Shown: positions 35,378 through 44,379, counted from the stretch's first letter. The stretch: 64,000 nt of DNA from Rhodoplanes sp963724735 (GCA_963724735.1 CAVRVX010000003.1:62001-126000); one strand, 5' to 3'. Notes: generated from the sequence alone by a model not told the origin. Numbers and translations are program-made.

Positions 35378-36740
35378 GCGGACTCTCCGCCAAGAGTGCA
35401 GCGACCCGCTCCGGACCGAGCCGCGACAAGACCGCGGCTGTATTCTCGTCGGGGCGGCGCTCGGCGGCACAGGCCACGGCAAGACGCGCCAGGCTTGTGG
35501 GCAACCCGTCCGCAGCAAGCGCGGTCGCCGGTCGATCCCGCACGGCGCCGTTCACCACGAGACCCCACCTCTCATCCGCGCCAACGATCGTCAACGCCGC
35601 GGGCGCCGGATGGGCGCAGCCCTTCACGCACCCGGACAGATGGATCGAAAGCGATCCGTCGAGCATCGGTTCTGCCGCAATTGCGACTGACGGCGCGAGC
35701 GCACGCGTCGGCATCGCGGAGCAGGCGCAGAGCGGCGCGCCCGGACAGGCGGCAATAGCGCGTCGCGGGTCGCTCGCCCGGATGACGAAGCCGAGGCTCT
35801 CGGCGATCGTGGCCAATGCGCCCGCATTTTGCGGATCCAACCCGACAATCAAGAGGGTGCGATCGGGAGCCGTCCGCAATCCGCGGGCGTTCGTCGCGCG
35901 CGCGGCGTCGACCAGATGTTCGAGTGCTTCGACGTCGGTGTGACCGAAAGCAAGCCCTATCCCGAGCGCGACCGTTCCGTCACGTAGTGTATGCACGCCG
36001 ATCGGTTCGGCGCGCGGTCGCAGCGGAAGGTGATCGTCACGCCTGCGGCAATCGGGAGAAATCGAGAGTTCGCCGATCGCCGACCGGAAAGGAGCGTCTC
36101 CCTCCGCACCCATCGTCGTGCGCGCGCGCATTGCCGGGCCATGCGCGGCCAGCACGGCGAGCAGACGCATCGCCGCCTCGACGGCGTCATTCGGCGCAAT
36201 CGTGCCGATATGCGTTGCGCTTGACGCATCGCCGCCGAGCAAGACGCCGATCTGCGCGCCCTCTGGGCCCGTGTCCGCCTGCAGCCGCACGTCAGCCGGA
36301 AGCGCATCGAGATTAAGCGCGCCGCCTGCATCAATGATGACCGATGCTTTGGGCGCGAGCCGCCCCTTCAGTCCCGCAGCCACAATCGCCGCGCGCAATT
36401 CCTGGGCAAGCAGCCCCGCGTCGATCGCCTCGCCGCCTTCCAGTCCGGCCAGCGGGCTGACCCACACCGGGATGCCATCCGCAACGTCGATCGCAATCGA
36501 TTCCATCTCGACGGCGAATGCAGGCGCCGATAGCGGGACGAGCCCGCGCACTTGGATGCTGCCGCGCGCGGTGATTTCGACGATGCCGTTGCCATGGCGT
36601 CGCGCCGCCGCGCACAGAGCCGCGACCGCGTCGAGCGGTATGGTCGCCCCGCTCGGCGTGATGCGCGCCAGCAGACCGTCGCCGGTCTGCATCGGCGCGG
36701 CGAGGCTCGGGCAGACGCCGCGGCGGCGGGGCGGGATCAT
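35370..36740 (-). CDS. cobG: Precorrin-3B synthase (O2-dependent)
   Basis: This 456-residue protein has the nitrite/sulfite-reductase-like fold (two ferredoxin-like half domains at about 15-80 and 235-300). The 4Fe-4S ligands are in ACPGAPLCACSAMPT and LSGCVKGCAHP. CobG uses O2 to form precorrin-3B and marks the aerobic route. ATG 36740 overlaps the cobN stop (ATGA). Confidence 0.94.
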   Translation of the reverse strand: MIPPRRRGVCPSLAAPMQTGDGLLARITPSGATIPLDAVAALCAAARRHGNGIVEITARGSIQVRGLVPLSAPAFAVEMESIAIDVADGIPVWVSPLAGLEGGEAIDAGLLAQELRAAIVAAGLKGRLAPKASVIIDAGGALNLDALPADVRLQADTGPEGAQIGVLLGGDASSATHIGTIAPNDAVEAAMRLLAVLAAHGPAMRARTTMGAEGDAPFRSAIGELSISPDCRRRDDHLPLRPRAEPIGVHTLRDGTVALGIGLAFGHTDVEALEHLVDAARATNARGLRTAPDRTLLIVGLDPQNAGALATIAESLGFVIRASDPRRAIAACPGAPLCACSAMPTRALAPSVAIAAEPMLDGSLSIHLSGCVKGCAHPAPAALTIVGADERWGLVVNGAVRDRPATALAADGLPTSLARLAVACAAERRPDENTAAVLSRLGPERVAALLAESPHA

Positions 36741-39700
36741 GATGCAACTCCCGTAAGGCCGAGCTCGGCGTCCACGTCGTTGCGGCGCGGATGCCAAAGG
36801 CCGCGCCGGCGCGCGGCAGCGAGCCGCTCTGCGATCGCCTGCGCGGCTTGCGGGTTTTCCGCACGAATGAAGGCGCGCACGCGCGGATCGACAACATAGG
36901 CCTCATACAAGAGGTCGAACAACGGGCTTGGAACTGTGTGGGTCGTCTCGGCGAAGGCGACCAGCCGGTCGACGGTTTCGGCGAATTCCGCCGCGCCGCG
37001 TGCGCCGTGCCGCATCTGCCCCTCGATGAACCGCGGATTGACCGCACGCGCGCGCACGATGCGGGCGAGCGCCTGGGGAAGCGGCCGCGCACGCGGTCGC
37101 TGCGGATCGGTAAGATCGAGCATCACGAGATCCGGCGCGCGGCCGAGCGAAGCTGCCGCCGCCGCAAATCCCCCCACGAACGCGACATCCTCGGCGCCTT
37201 CCAAGAGGTCGCGGCCGGGATCGTCGCCCGGATGAACGAGCAGATCGGCGTCCGCAACGCGGGCGGCGAAGGCGTCCGGCATGAGCGTGCCCTCGCCGTC
37301 CGCGCCGCCATAGACGTGCGAGGCAGCGGCGAGATAGGCGCCGCCGACCTCCGCGCGTTCGCGCTCGCGGCCGAGCATGGGCTCGACGCCCGACCCATAC
37401 GCGCCGGGGGCATTGCCAAATATGCGGGCTGGCGCGTGTCCGTTGCCGCCATTGGCGCGGTAGGCGGCAGCGAGCGGGTTTTCCTCGTCCTGCTCCGGGC
37501 GCTCGGCCACCGCCCGCACCGCGGCCGCGATCAGCGCGATCTGCGCCGGGAACAGGTCGCGGAACAGGCCGGATACCCGCCAGGTTACGTCGATGCGTGG
37601 ACGTCCGAGGCTTGCGGTCGGAAGAACTTCGATGCCGGTGACCCGGCCGGTCGCGTGATCCCAGATCGGCCGGCAGCCCATGAAGTGGAGCCCTTGCGCG
37701 ACTTCCTCGCCGCCGGTGCGCAGCGTCGCGCTGCCCCACAGATCGATGACGAGCGAGCGCGGCATCTCGCCGTGCTCCTGCAGGTAGCTGCGGACCACCT
37801 CGTCGGCCGCAAGCCGCCCGAGATCCACCGCGGTCTCGGTGGGCAGGGTGCGCGGATCGTGCGTGAAGAGATTGCGCCCGGTCGGCAGCACGTCGCGCCG
37901 GCCGCGCGCAGGCGAACCGGCCGGGCCCGGCGCGATGCGCCGGCCGTCGAGCGCCGCAAGGAGCGCCGCGCGCTCCGCTTCGGCGCTCGCTTGCAGGAGT
38001 TCGCCGCCGGCATACGCCGTATCTTCACCTCTCCCCGCTAGCGGGGAGAGGTCGGAATCCACGCCTTGGGCGTGGATTCCGGGTGAGGGGGTATCGGCGC
38101 TCGAATGCCCCTCACCCCGACCCTCTCCCCGTGAACGGGGAGAGGGGGAAATGGCCGCAGGCGAACGACCGAAGATATGGAGCCCATCCTTGACCGCGAA
38201 GTCCTTCAAGTCGCACAGCCAGGCATCGATGCGGCGGAGCGCATCGATGGAATCCGCGGCGGCGTCGAGGCCTGCGTCGCGCGCGAGCCCGGTGCGCTGC
38301 GCGGTGTCGATGATAAGTTGCGCGAGCCGCTCGCGGCGGCGGCGGTCGAGCCCGTCGGCTTGGGCGTACTCGTCCACCAACCGCTCGAGTTCGCGCGCAT
38401 CGCCGGTAAGCCCCGTCGCCGCCAGCGGCGGCGGCAGATGGCCGATCGTCACCGCCGCGAGCCGGCGCTTGGCCTGCGCCGCCTCGCCCGGATTGCTGAC
38501 GATGAAGGGATAGATGACCGGCAGCGGTCCGACCACCGCTTCGGGAAAGCAGGTCGACGAGAGCGCGACCGCTTTGCCGGGCAGCCATTCGAGCGTGCCA
38601 TGCGCGCCCATATGCACGACCGCGTCCACCTTCGCCACGCGACGCAGCCACAGGCCGAACGCGACGAGCGCATGGCGCGGCGCAAGGTGCGGATCGTGAT
38701 AGTCGGCGCGGCGCTCGGTGACGCGTCCGCGATCGGGCGGCAACGCAACCATGATGTTGCCGTACCAACGGGCGCGGAAGCGGAAAGCGCCCTCGCGCAC
38801 ATCCGCATCGGCGGCGGGATCGCCCCAAGTCGAATGCAAACGCGCGACGACCTCGGCGGGAAGCTCGTGTAATAGACGCGCATACGCGTCGAGCGAAAGC
38901 GCCGGCGTCTCCTGGCCGGCGTTCAGTGAATCGAGCAGCGCGGCCGGCGTCGCGGGCGCGCCTTCAACGCGATAGCCGGCGGCGGCAAGATCTGCGAGCG
39001 TCGCGACGACGCTCGCCGGCACGTCGAGGCCGACCGCGTAGGCGGTGCGGCCGGCCTGGCCGGGATAATCGGGCATCAGCACGCCGATGCGCCGTTCGCC
39101 GCGCGGCGCGCATTGCAGGCGCACGAGCGCGGCGACGCGGTCCGCGACCATTGCGATGCGGTCCGGCTCGGCGCGGTTGGCGAGCGCGGTGAAAGCGAGT
39201 CCATCCTGAGCCGGCCTCGGATCCTTGAAGGCGACGGCGCCCGCGAGCACCCGGCCGTCCAGTTCGGGAAGCACGACATGCATCGCAAGGTCGGCCGCGC
39301 CGAGCCCGCGCGCGCTGTCGCACCAGGCAGATCGTTTGGTGTTCGCGATCACCGCCTGCAAGACAGCAACGCCGGGCCCGTCGAGCGGCGTCGTATTGTC
39401 CGATCCGTCGCCCGCGGCGAACGCGGTGGTCGTCACGATCGCCGCCGGATCGAGCCGCGCAAGCGCCGCGCGAATGAAGGCGTCGCTGTCCTTGTCCTTC
39501 AGGCTGGTGACGAAAAGCGGAGCCGCAGCGATTCCGCGGTCGCGCAGCGCTTCGCACAGCCCATCGATCGGCGCGACATCCGCCGCAAGCAGATGCGCGC
39601 GATAGAAAATGACCGGGACGACCGGTCGATCCGGAGCGAGGCTGGCCGCAAGGCGATCGAGATCGACGGCTCCCTCGCCGGGGAGATAAGCGGACGCGCG

Positions 39701-40222
39701 CGGGACCGGCCGTGGCGGCGCCGCCTCGATCGGCGCGCCCGCGTGACGCGCGAGCCGGCGCAGCAACGCGCGCAGATTCTCGCACCCGCCTTCGCGGAAA
39801 TAAGCCAGCAAGCCATCGAGCTCGGCGGGCGGCAGGGTGGACGCCTTGGCGAGCCGCGCATCGTCGCGGTCTTCGCCGGGCAGGACGGCGAGCGCAATCC
39901 CGCGCGTGCGCGCGACCGCCGAGAGCCGCTCGACGCCATAGCGCCACCAGTCGAGCCCGCCGAGCAGCCGCACCAGAATAATTTTCGCATGGACGCCGAC
40001 GCGATCGACCCACACATCGACCGACATGGGATGGCGCAGGTCGCGCAATTGCGTGAGCCGCACGCTCGGCAGCCTTTCGCGCTCGACCGCCCAGGCGGCG
40101 GCGAGTCCGGCGAGATCGCTGTCGGCGAAGGACAATAGGAGAATATCGGCTGGCGTCTGACGGAGATCGACCGGCTCGGCGATCTCTTCGATCGTGGTGG
40201 AACTGGTGGCGAGAAGGTGCAT
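36737..40222 (-). CDS. cobN: Cobaltochelatase large subunit CobN with an in-frame palindromic insert
   Basis: This 1161-residue protein has CobN/magnesium-chelatase H features such as HMGAHGTLEWLPGKAVALS and VYPFIVSNPGEAAQAKRR-like sequence. CobN binds hydrogenobyrinate a,c-diamide and inserts Co2+ with the CobS/CobT ATPase, which is not in this window. Residues about 692-732 (ISPSPRSRGEGRGEG... to ...DLSPLAGRGED) are encoded by repeat DNA at 38028-38148 without breaking the frame, just before the normal block ERAALLAALDGRRIAPGPAGSPARGR. The gene lies 3 bp after cobW. Confidence 0.94.
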   Translation of the reverse strand: MHLLATSSTTIEEIAEPVDLRQTPADILLLSFADSDLAGLAAAWAVERERLPSVRLTQLRDLRHPMSVDVWVDRVGVHAKIILVRLLGGLDWWRYGVERLSAVARTRGIALAVLPGEDRDDARLAKASTLPPAELDGLLAYFREGGCENLRALLRRLARHAGAPIEAAPPRPVPRASAYLPGEGAVDLDRLAASLAPDRPVVPVIFYRAHLLAADVAPIDGLCEALRDRGIAAAPLFVTSLKDKDSDAFIRAALARLDPAAIVTTTAFAAGDGSDNTTPLDGPGVAVLQAVIANTKRSAWCDSARGLGAADLAMHVVLPELDGRVLAGAVAFKDPRPAQDGLAFTALANRAEPDRIAMVADRVAALVRLQCAPRGERRIGVLMPDYPGQAGRTAYAVGLDVPASVVATLADLAAAGYRVEGAPATPAALLDSLNAGQETPALSLDAYARLLHELPAEVVARLHSTWGDPAADADVREGAFRFRARWYGNIMVALPPDRGRVTERRADYHDPHLAPRHALVAFGLWLRRVAKVDAVVHMGAHGTLEWLPGKAVALSSTCFPEAVVGPLPVIYPFIVSNPGEAAQAKRRLAAVTIGHLPPPLAATGLTGDARELERLVDEYAQADGLDRRRRERLAQLIIDTAQRTGLARDAGLDAAADSIDALRRIDAWLCDLKDFAVKDGLHIFGRSPAAISPSPRSRGEGRGEGHSSADTPSPGIHAQGVDSDLSPLAGRGEDTAYAGGELLQASAEAERAALLAALDGRRIAPGPAGSPARGRRDVLPTGRNLFTHDPRTLPTETAVDLGRLAADEVVRSYLQEHGEMPRSLVIDLWGSATLRTGGEEVAQGLHFMGCRPIWDHATGRVTGIEVLPTASLGRPRIDVTWRVSGLFRDLFPAQIALIAAAVRAVAERPEQDEENPLAAAYRANGGNGHAPARIFGNAPGAYGSGVEPMLGRERERAEVGGAYLAAASHVYGGADGEGTLMPDAFAARVADADLLVHPGDDPGRDLLEGAEDVAFVGGFAAAAASLGRAPDLVMLDLTDPQRPRARPLPQALARIVRARAVNPRFIEGQMRHGARGAAEFAETVDRLVAFAETTHTVPSPLFDLLYEAYVVDPRVRAFIRAENPQAAQAIAERLAAARRRGLWHPRRNDVDAELGLTGVAS
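38028..38148. repeat. Palindromic repeat inside cobN coding sequence
   Basis: Three palindromes in a row: CCTCTCCCC-GCTAGC-GGGGAGAGG (38028-38051), GGAATCCACGCC-TTG-GGCGTGGATTCC (38054-38080, perfect 12-bp stem) and CCCTCTCCCC-GTGAA-CGGGGAGAGGG (38121-38147), with GGGTGAGGGG / CCCCTCACCC arms between. This is the same family as the element at 15204-15347. Confidence 0.88.
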
Positions 40223-40225
40223 CGC

Positions 40226-41263
40226 TCACTCGACCAGGGCGCGGGCGATCGCCGCGCGGTCTAGCCCCTTGAGGCCGATGACGACGAGGCCCCCGGCGCG
40301 TGGCTCGGAGGCCGCCCATGGCCGGTCGTAGTGGCTTGTCACCCGCGAGCCGACCGCCTGCACAAGAAGCCGCATCGGCTTGCCCGTCACGGCGGCGAAG
40401 CCCTTCACCCGCAGCACGTCGAAAGCCTCCGCGGCTGCGGCGACGCGCGCCATCAGCGCGGACGGCTCCTCGATCTCCGACAGCGGCACGACGAAGCTGT
40501 CGAAATCGTCGTGATCGTGTTCGGCCTCCGCATCATGCAGCGTGCGGCGGTTTTCGATGTCGTTCTCGACCGCCAGCCCGAGCCCGATCAGCGCCGCCGG
40601 ATCGACCTTGCCATCGGCCACGGTGACGACCTTGACCGCGCGCGGCAGCGCGCTGCTGACGGCCGCCATCGCCGTATCGAGGCCGCGATCGTCGAGCAGA
40701 TCGCGCTTGTTCAGCACGACGAGATCGGCGCAGGCGATCTGGTCGGCGAACACCTCCTCGATCGGATCGTCGTGGTCGAGCGCCGGATCGGCGGCCCGTT
40801 CGCGGGCGAGCGCGGCGAGATCGGCGGCGACGCGGCCTTCCGCCAGCGCCGCCCCGTCCACCACTGCGACGACGCCGTCCACCGTGACGCGGCTCTTGAT
40901 CGCCGGCCAATGGAACGCCTGCACCAGGGGCTTCGGCAGGGCGAGCCCGGAGGTTTCGATCACGATGTGCTCGACCTTGGGCGTGCGCGAGAGGATCGCA
41001 TCGAGCGCCGGCACGAACTCGTCGGCGACGGTGCAGCACAGACAGCCATTGGCGAGCTCGACGATATTTTCTTCCGGGCACGCCTCGTCGCCGCAGCCCT
41101 TAAGGATTTCGCCATCGATGCCGACATCGCCGAATTCGTTGACGATCACCGCAAGCCGCCGGCCCTGCGCATTGGCGAGCACGTGGCGGATCAACGTCGT
41201 CTTGCCCGAGCCGAGAAAACCGGTCACCACCGTGCAGGGCACGCGCGCAAGCGAGGCCGTCAT
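40226..41263 (-). CDS. cobW: CobW-type metallochaperone GTPase
   Basis: This 345-residue COG0523 GTPase has Walker A TGFLGSGKTTLIRH, the metal site NGCLCCTV (CxCC), the NKRD G4 motif and a His/Asp-rich stretch HDAEAEHDHDDFD (about 245-258). The C-terminal CobW domain includes VLRVKGFAAVTGKPMRL. It is thought to hand Co2+ to the CobN chelatase, which fits its position directly before cobN. Confidence 0.95.
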   Translation of the reverse strand: MTASLARVPCTVVTGFLGSGKTTLIRHVLANAQGRRLAVIVNEFGDVGIDGEILKGCGDEACPEENIVELANGCLCCTVADEFVPALDAILSRTPKVEHIVIETSGLALPKPLVQAFHWPAIKSRVTVDGVVAVVDGAALAEGRVAADLAALARERAADPALDHDDPIEEVFADQIACADLVVLNKRDLLDDRGLDTAMAAVSSALPRAVKVVTVADGKVDPAALIGLGLAVENDIENRRTLHDAEAEHDHDDFDSFVVPLSEIEEPSALMARVAAAAEAFDVLRVKGFAAVTGKPMRLLVQAVGSRVTSHYDRPWAASEPRAGGLVVIGLKGLDRAAIARALVE

Positions 41264-41730
41264 TCAGGCTCCTCTTCGAAATCGAGCGGGGGAACACGGG
41301 CGACCATGCCGCGCTTGAGCGATTTTGGACGCCCCTGCCAGGGCAACAAACCCTCGGGATCGTTCGCCAGCATGCGCGCGGCGACGACGAGGTCGGCGCC
41401 ATCGTCGAGCGAAAGGCCGCTGAAGACATAGGTCCACGAACCGTCGGCGCGCAGTCCCACCGTCGGCGGGCGATTGCATACGCCGAGGCATTTCACCTTG
41501 AGGACGCGCACCCCGGTGCGTTCGGCCGCGCGCGCCGCCGAATCGGCCAATGTTTCACCCGGTCGGAACGGATTATCCGGCTCCCCCGGCGGCCGGCAGG
41601 TGACGCAGACATAGATGGTCGCCTCGCGCTGCGCAGGCTCTGCCGCCAGATTGGCGCCGGCGCTGGATTGGTCGACGAGGGTCACGCGCGTCTCTCCGGG
41701 AGCCAGGTTTTCGCGGGTGCGGGAGATCAA
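41260..41730 (-). CDS. DUF1636 protein, thioredoxin-like ferredoxin type
   Basis: This 156-residue protein has four Cys in two pairs: VCVTCRPPGE and KVKCLGVCNRPP. This is the spacing of the thioredoxin-fold [2Fe-2S] ferredoxins (DUF1636), often found next to cobalamin genes. It is the first gene behind the leftward riboswitch, and its stop overlaps the cobW ATG (ATGA). A role as electron donor or metal-binding helper in corrin synthesis is inferred only. Confidence 0.8.
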   Translation of the reverse strand: MISRTRENLAPGETRVTLVDQSSAGANLAAEPAQREATIYVCVTCRPPGEPDNPFRPGETLADSAARAAERTGVRVLKVKCLGVCNRPPTVGLRADGSWTYVFSGLSLDDGADLVVAARMLANDPEGLLPWQGRPKSLKRGMVARVPPLDFEEEPE

Positions 41731-41770
41731 TCGACCGGCGCCGAGGCACCCCGCCCGGACCGCGAACGAA

Positions 41771-41940
41771 CCGACGGCAGGTCTCCTGGCTTGCGGGTCT
41801 CAGCCCGTCACCGCCTTCCCGGTTTCCCAGTGGCTCTGTGGCTCAGGCTCGCCGCTCACAGTTGCGGGGGCAGCTGCGGAATTGGAACCGATGGTCCGCA
41901 CCGCATTCCCTTTTGGCTCTCAGGCGAGAGACCGTCAATG
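41771..41940 (-). ncRNA. Cobalamin riboswitch controlling the DUF1636-cobW-cobN-cobG-cobH-cobI-cobJ operon
   Basis: On the minus strand the conserved elements appear in order: AGGGAATGCGGTG, then GCAGCTGCCCCCGCAACTGT, GCCACTG, GGGAAGG, and the B12 box GCCAGGAGACCTGCC at 41776-41790 preceded by GACCCGCAA. The coding start is 40 bp further on, so control is likely at translation or early transcription. Confidence 0.95.
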
Positions 41941-41948
41941 GCGGGCCA

Positions 41949-41977
41949 GTTAATTCTTGCCGCGCCGCATTTGTCAA
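41949..41977 (-). promoter_or_regulatory. Promoter of the leftward cobalamin operon
   Basis: TTGACA (minus strand, 41972-41977) and ATTAAC (41949-41954) are 17 bp apart and end 9 bp before the riboswitch begins, so transcription would start at its 5' edge. Confidence 0.6.
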
Positions 41978-41994
41978 TGACGGCGCGTAGTCGC

Positions 41995-42022
41995 TTGCAG
42001 CAGATCGGAATGGCGCTATAGT
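41995..42022 (+). promoter_or_regulatory. Promoter of the rightward cobalt-uptake operon
   Basis: TTGCAG (41995-42000), a 16-bp spacer and TATAGT (42017-42022) lie directly before the second riboswitch. Only 17 bp separate this -35 from the -35 of the opposite promoter. Confidence 0.65.
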
Positions 42023-42206
42023 TCGGTGCGTCGTCGGTTCCCGCCCCGGCGGGACGCAATAGGGAACGCGGTGAGGGATCTGTCCGAAGCCGCGGCTGCC
42101 CCCGCAACTGTGAGCGGCGAGCCCTTCTCGACACGCCACTGGAGCCTCGGGACGCTCCGGGAAGGCCGAGAAGGGCAGTGACCCGCAAGCCAGGAGACCT
42201 GCCGGC
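42023..42206 (+). ncRNA. Cobalamin riboswitch controlling cbtB-cbtA-cobU-cobO
   Basis: The sequence shows TAGGGAACGCGGTG, GGCTGCCCCCGCAACTGTGAG, GCCACTGG, GGGAAGG, and GACCCGCAA followed by the B12 box GCCAGGAGACCTGCC at 42189-42203. The start codon of cbtB follows after about 50 bp. The element is a mirror-image neighbour of the leftward riboswitch. Confidence 0.96.
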
Positions 42207-42254
42207 GACATGGACCACGGGATGCCCTCGGGAGGAGGGCGAAAGGGGAATTCG

Positions 42255-42434
42255 ATGACCGCGATTACCAAACCGATCGTTCTTTCGTCCGCACGCATTG
42301 ACGCGCTGCGTTATGGCCTTGCCGCCATCTTGCTCGGGGTCGTTTTTATCGGCGTTGCCGGCTTCGCCCATTACCCGGCGATTCACGACGCCGCGCACGA
42401 CACGAGACACGCCGTCAGCTTCCCCTGCCACTGA
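42255..42434 (+). CDS. cbtB: Cobalt transporter subunit CbtB
   Basis: This 59-residue protein has one membrane segment (LAAILLGVVFIGVAGFAHYP) and the CbtB tail HDAAHDTRHAVSFPCH with clustered His and a Cys for metal binding. It works with CbtA in cobalt uptake. The start ATG 42255 follows GAAAGGGGAA; it is the first gene after the riboswitch. Confidence 0.93.
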   Translation: MTAITKPIVLSSARIDALRYGLAAILLGVVFIGVAGFAHYPAIHDAAHDTRHAVSFPCH

Positions 42435-42444
42435 GGGGACAACC

Positions 42445-43185
42445 ATGTTCCGGCGAATTTTCGGGGCCGCTCTCGCGGCGGGGGTGGCTATTGGCCTCGT
42501 GCTTGCGACGCTCCAGCATCTCGCGCTGGTTCCGCTCATCCTCAAGGCTGAGAATTACGAGCATGCCGAAGCACGGCCGAAGGCGGCGCTTCCGGCCGCC
42601 ACCGCGGGGTCCGAAACAGCGTGGGCGCTGATTGCGCCGTCTGCGCATGCCCATGAAGCGCATCCGAAGGCGGCGGACAACGGCGGCGGATCGGCATCGC
42701 GCACCGCTCTGACTTTCCTCGCCACCACGCTTGTCTCGATCGGCTATGCGCTCATGCTTGTCGGCGCTTTTGCGGTCAGTGGGCGGGCCGTCGACGCGCG
42801 CGAGGGCCTGCTCTGGGGGATCGCGGGATTTGCTGTTTTTGCCCTCGCGCCTGCCTTCGGGCTTGCGCCGATGCTGCCCGGCTCGGCCGAAGCCGACCTC
42901 TTCGCCCGGCAGGTCTGGTGGATCGGAACGGCGGCGGCGACCGCCGGCGGAATTGCGCTCGCCGTGTTCGGACGCTGGGGCTGGGCGATTCCAGCGGGGT
43001 TGGCGCTCATCGTCGTCCCGCACCTGATCGGCGCGCCGCACGGCGAGGGCGCAGGGACGGCTCCGCCTGAACTGGCCGCGAGCTTTGCAGCGCGTTCGCT
43101 CGTGATCGCGGCGGTGTTCTGGACGCTGCTCGGCTGGGCGGCGGGCGCGCTGTATGCCCGGCTGGGTCGGACCGAGACGGCATGA
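42445..43185 (+). CDS. cbtA: Cobalt transporter subunit CbtA
   Basis: This 246-residue protein with five to six membrane segments starts MFRRIFGAALAAGVAIGLVLATLQHLALVPLILKAENYE. A His-rich loop follows (AHAHEAHPKAADNGG) and HLIGAPHGEG appears later. The CbtAB pair is a predicted B12-regulated cobalt importer. ATGA couples it to cobU. Confidence 0.93.
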   Translation: MFRRIFGAALAAGVAIGLVLATLQHLALVPLILKAENYEHAEARPKAALPAATAGSETAWALIAPSAHAHEAHPKAADNGGGSASRTALTFLATTLVSIGYALMLVGAFAVSGRAVDAREGLLWGIAGFAVFALAPAFGLAPMLPGSAEADLFARQVWWIGTAAATAGGIALAVFGRWGWAIPAGLALIVVPHLIGAPHGEGAGTAPPELAASFAARSLVIAAVFWTLLGWAAGALYARLGRTETA

Positions 43186-43709
43186 CCGCCGCCGGCGGAC
43201 GCGAGCTGACGCTGGTTCTCGGCGGCGCCCGCTCCGGCAAGAGCCGCTACGCGGAGAGCCGGATCAGCCGGCATCCGCCGCCGTGGCTCTATATCGCGAC
43301 GGCGGAGGCGGGCGATGCCGAAATGGCGGCGCGCATCGCCGCTCATAAGGCGCGACGCGGGGCGGATTGGATTTCGATCGAAGCGCCGCGCGATCTTCCC
43401 GGAGTGCTTGCCGGGCATGCGAACATGCCAATTCTGGTCGACTGCTTGACCCTGTGGCTTTCCAATCTGATGCGCGCGGAAGCAGACGCCGACGCCGAGT
43501 TCGCCCGGCTCGAACGCGCTCTCGAACAAGCCCGCGGCCCGGTCGCGCTAGTCGCCAACGAGGTGGGCTGCGGTATCGTCCCTGACAACGCGCTGGCGCG
43601 ACGCTTCCGCGACCTGCAGGGCTTCCTCAACCAGCGGCTCGCCGCCCGCGCGGACTGCGTCGTCCTCGTGGTGGCGGGCCTGCCGCTTTTCGTAAAGGGA
43701 ACGGGATGA
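43182..43709 (+). CDS. cobU: Adenosylcobinamide kinase/guanylyltransferase
   Basis: This 175-residue P-loop protein has TLVLGGARSGKSRYAE, YIATAEAGDAEMAARIAAHKARR and ANEVGCGIVPDNALARRFRD. It phosphorylates adenosylcobinamide and adds GMP (called CobP in the aerobic nomenclature). Both ends show ATGA overlaps (cbtA before, cobO after). Confidence 0.95.
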   Translation: MTAAGGRELTLVLGGARSGKSRYAESRISRHPPPWLYIATAEAGDAEMAARIAAHKARRGADWISIEAPRDLPGVLAGHANMPILVDCLTLWLSNLMRAEADADAEFARLERALEQARGPVALVANEVGCGIVPDNALARRFRDLQGFLNQRLAARADCVVLVVAGLPLFVKGTG

Positions 43710-44329
43710 CGACGAACAGAGAGATCGACGAGACCGAAGCGGAGCGCCACCGCGCCAAGATGGCCAAGCGCAAGAGCGTGCAGGACGCGGAAGTGGCGGA
43801 GAAGACGCAAGAGAAAGGTCTTCTCATCGTGCATACCGGGACCGGCAAAGGGAAATCCACCGCCGCCTTCGGCCTTGCGCTGCGCATGCTCGGGCGCGGC
43901 CACCGGGTCGGCGTGGTGCAGTTCATCAAGGGCGCCTGGCATTCGGCCGAGCGTGACGCGCTGGAAAAATTCGGCGATCAGGTGTCCTGGCACACGATGG
44001 GCGAAGGCTTCACCTGGGAGACGCAGGACCTCAAGCGCGACATCGCCGCCGCCGAACGCGCCTGGGCGAAAGCGCAGGAATTGATGGCCGATCCGAGTAT
44101 CGGCCTCGTCATCCTCGATGAGCTGAATGTCGCGCTGCGCTACGATTATCTGCCGCTGCCGGCGGTGGTCGCCGCGCTGCAGGCGCGCCGGCCGGGGCTG
44201 CACGTCATCGTCACCGGCCGCAACGCCAAGCCGGACCTGATCGAAGCGGCCGACCTCGTCACGGAAATGACGCTGGTCAAGCACCATTTCGCAGCCGGCG
44301 TCAAAGCGCAGCCGGGCATTGAATTCTAG
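43706..44329 (+). CDS. cobO: Cob(I)yrinic acid a,c-diamide adenosyltransferase
   Basis: This 207-residue BtuR/CobO-type protein has the P-loop GLLIVHTGTGKGKSTAAFGLALR, VVQFIKGAW, VILDELNVALRYDYL and LIEAADLVTEMTLVKHHF at the end. It attaches the upper adenosyl ligand. It is the last gene of the riboswitch-controlled rightward unit. Confidence 0.95.
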   Translation: MTTNREIDETEAERHRAKMAKRKSVQDAEVAEKTQEKGLLIVHTGTGKGKSTAAFGLALRMLGRGHRVGVVQFIKGAWHSAERDALEKFGDQVSWHTMGEGFTWETQDLKRDIAAAERAWAKAQELMADPSIGLVILDELNVALRYDYLPLPAVVAALQARRPGLHVIVTGRNAKPDLIEAADLVTEMTLVKHHFAAGVKAQPGIEF

Positions 44330-44379
44330 CTGCCTGTGCTTGTTTGGATCGGCGGCGTGGCCGCGCGCGATCCGGAAGG

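Noticed and set aside
38964..40319. A 451-codon frame overlapping cobN and cobW on the same strand, other phase
   Set aside because: Arg-rich shadow of the cobN frame.
43343..44287. A 314-codon frame antisense to cobU and cobO
   Set aside because: Both sense genes have clear P-loops and ATGA couplings; this frame is a shadow.
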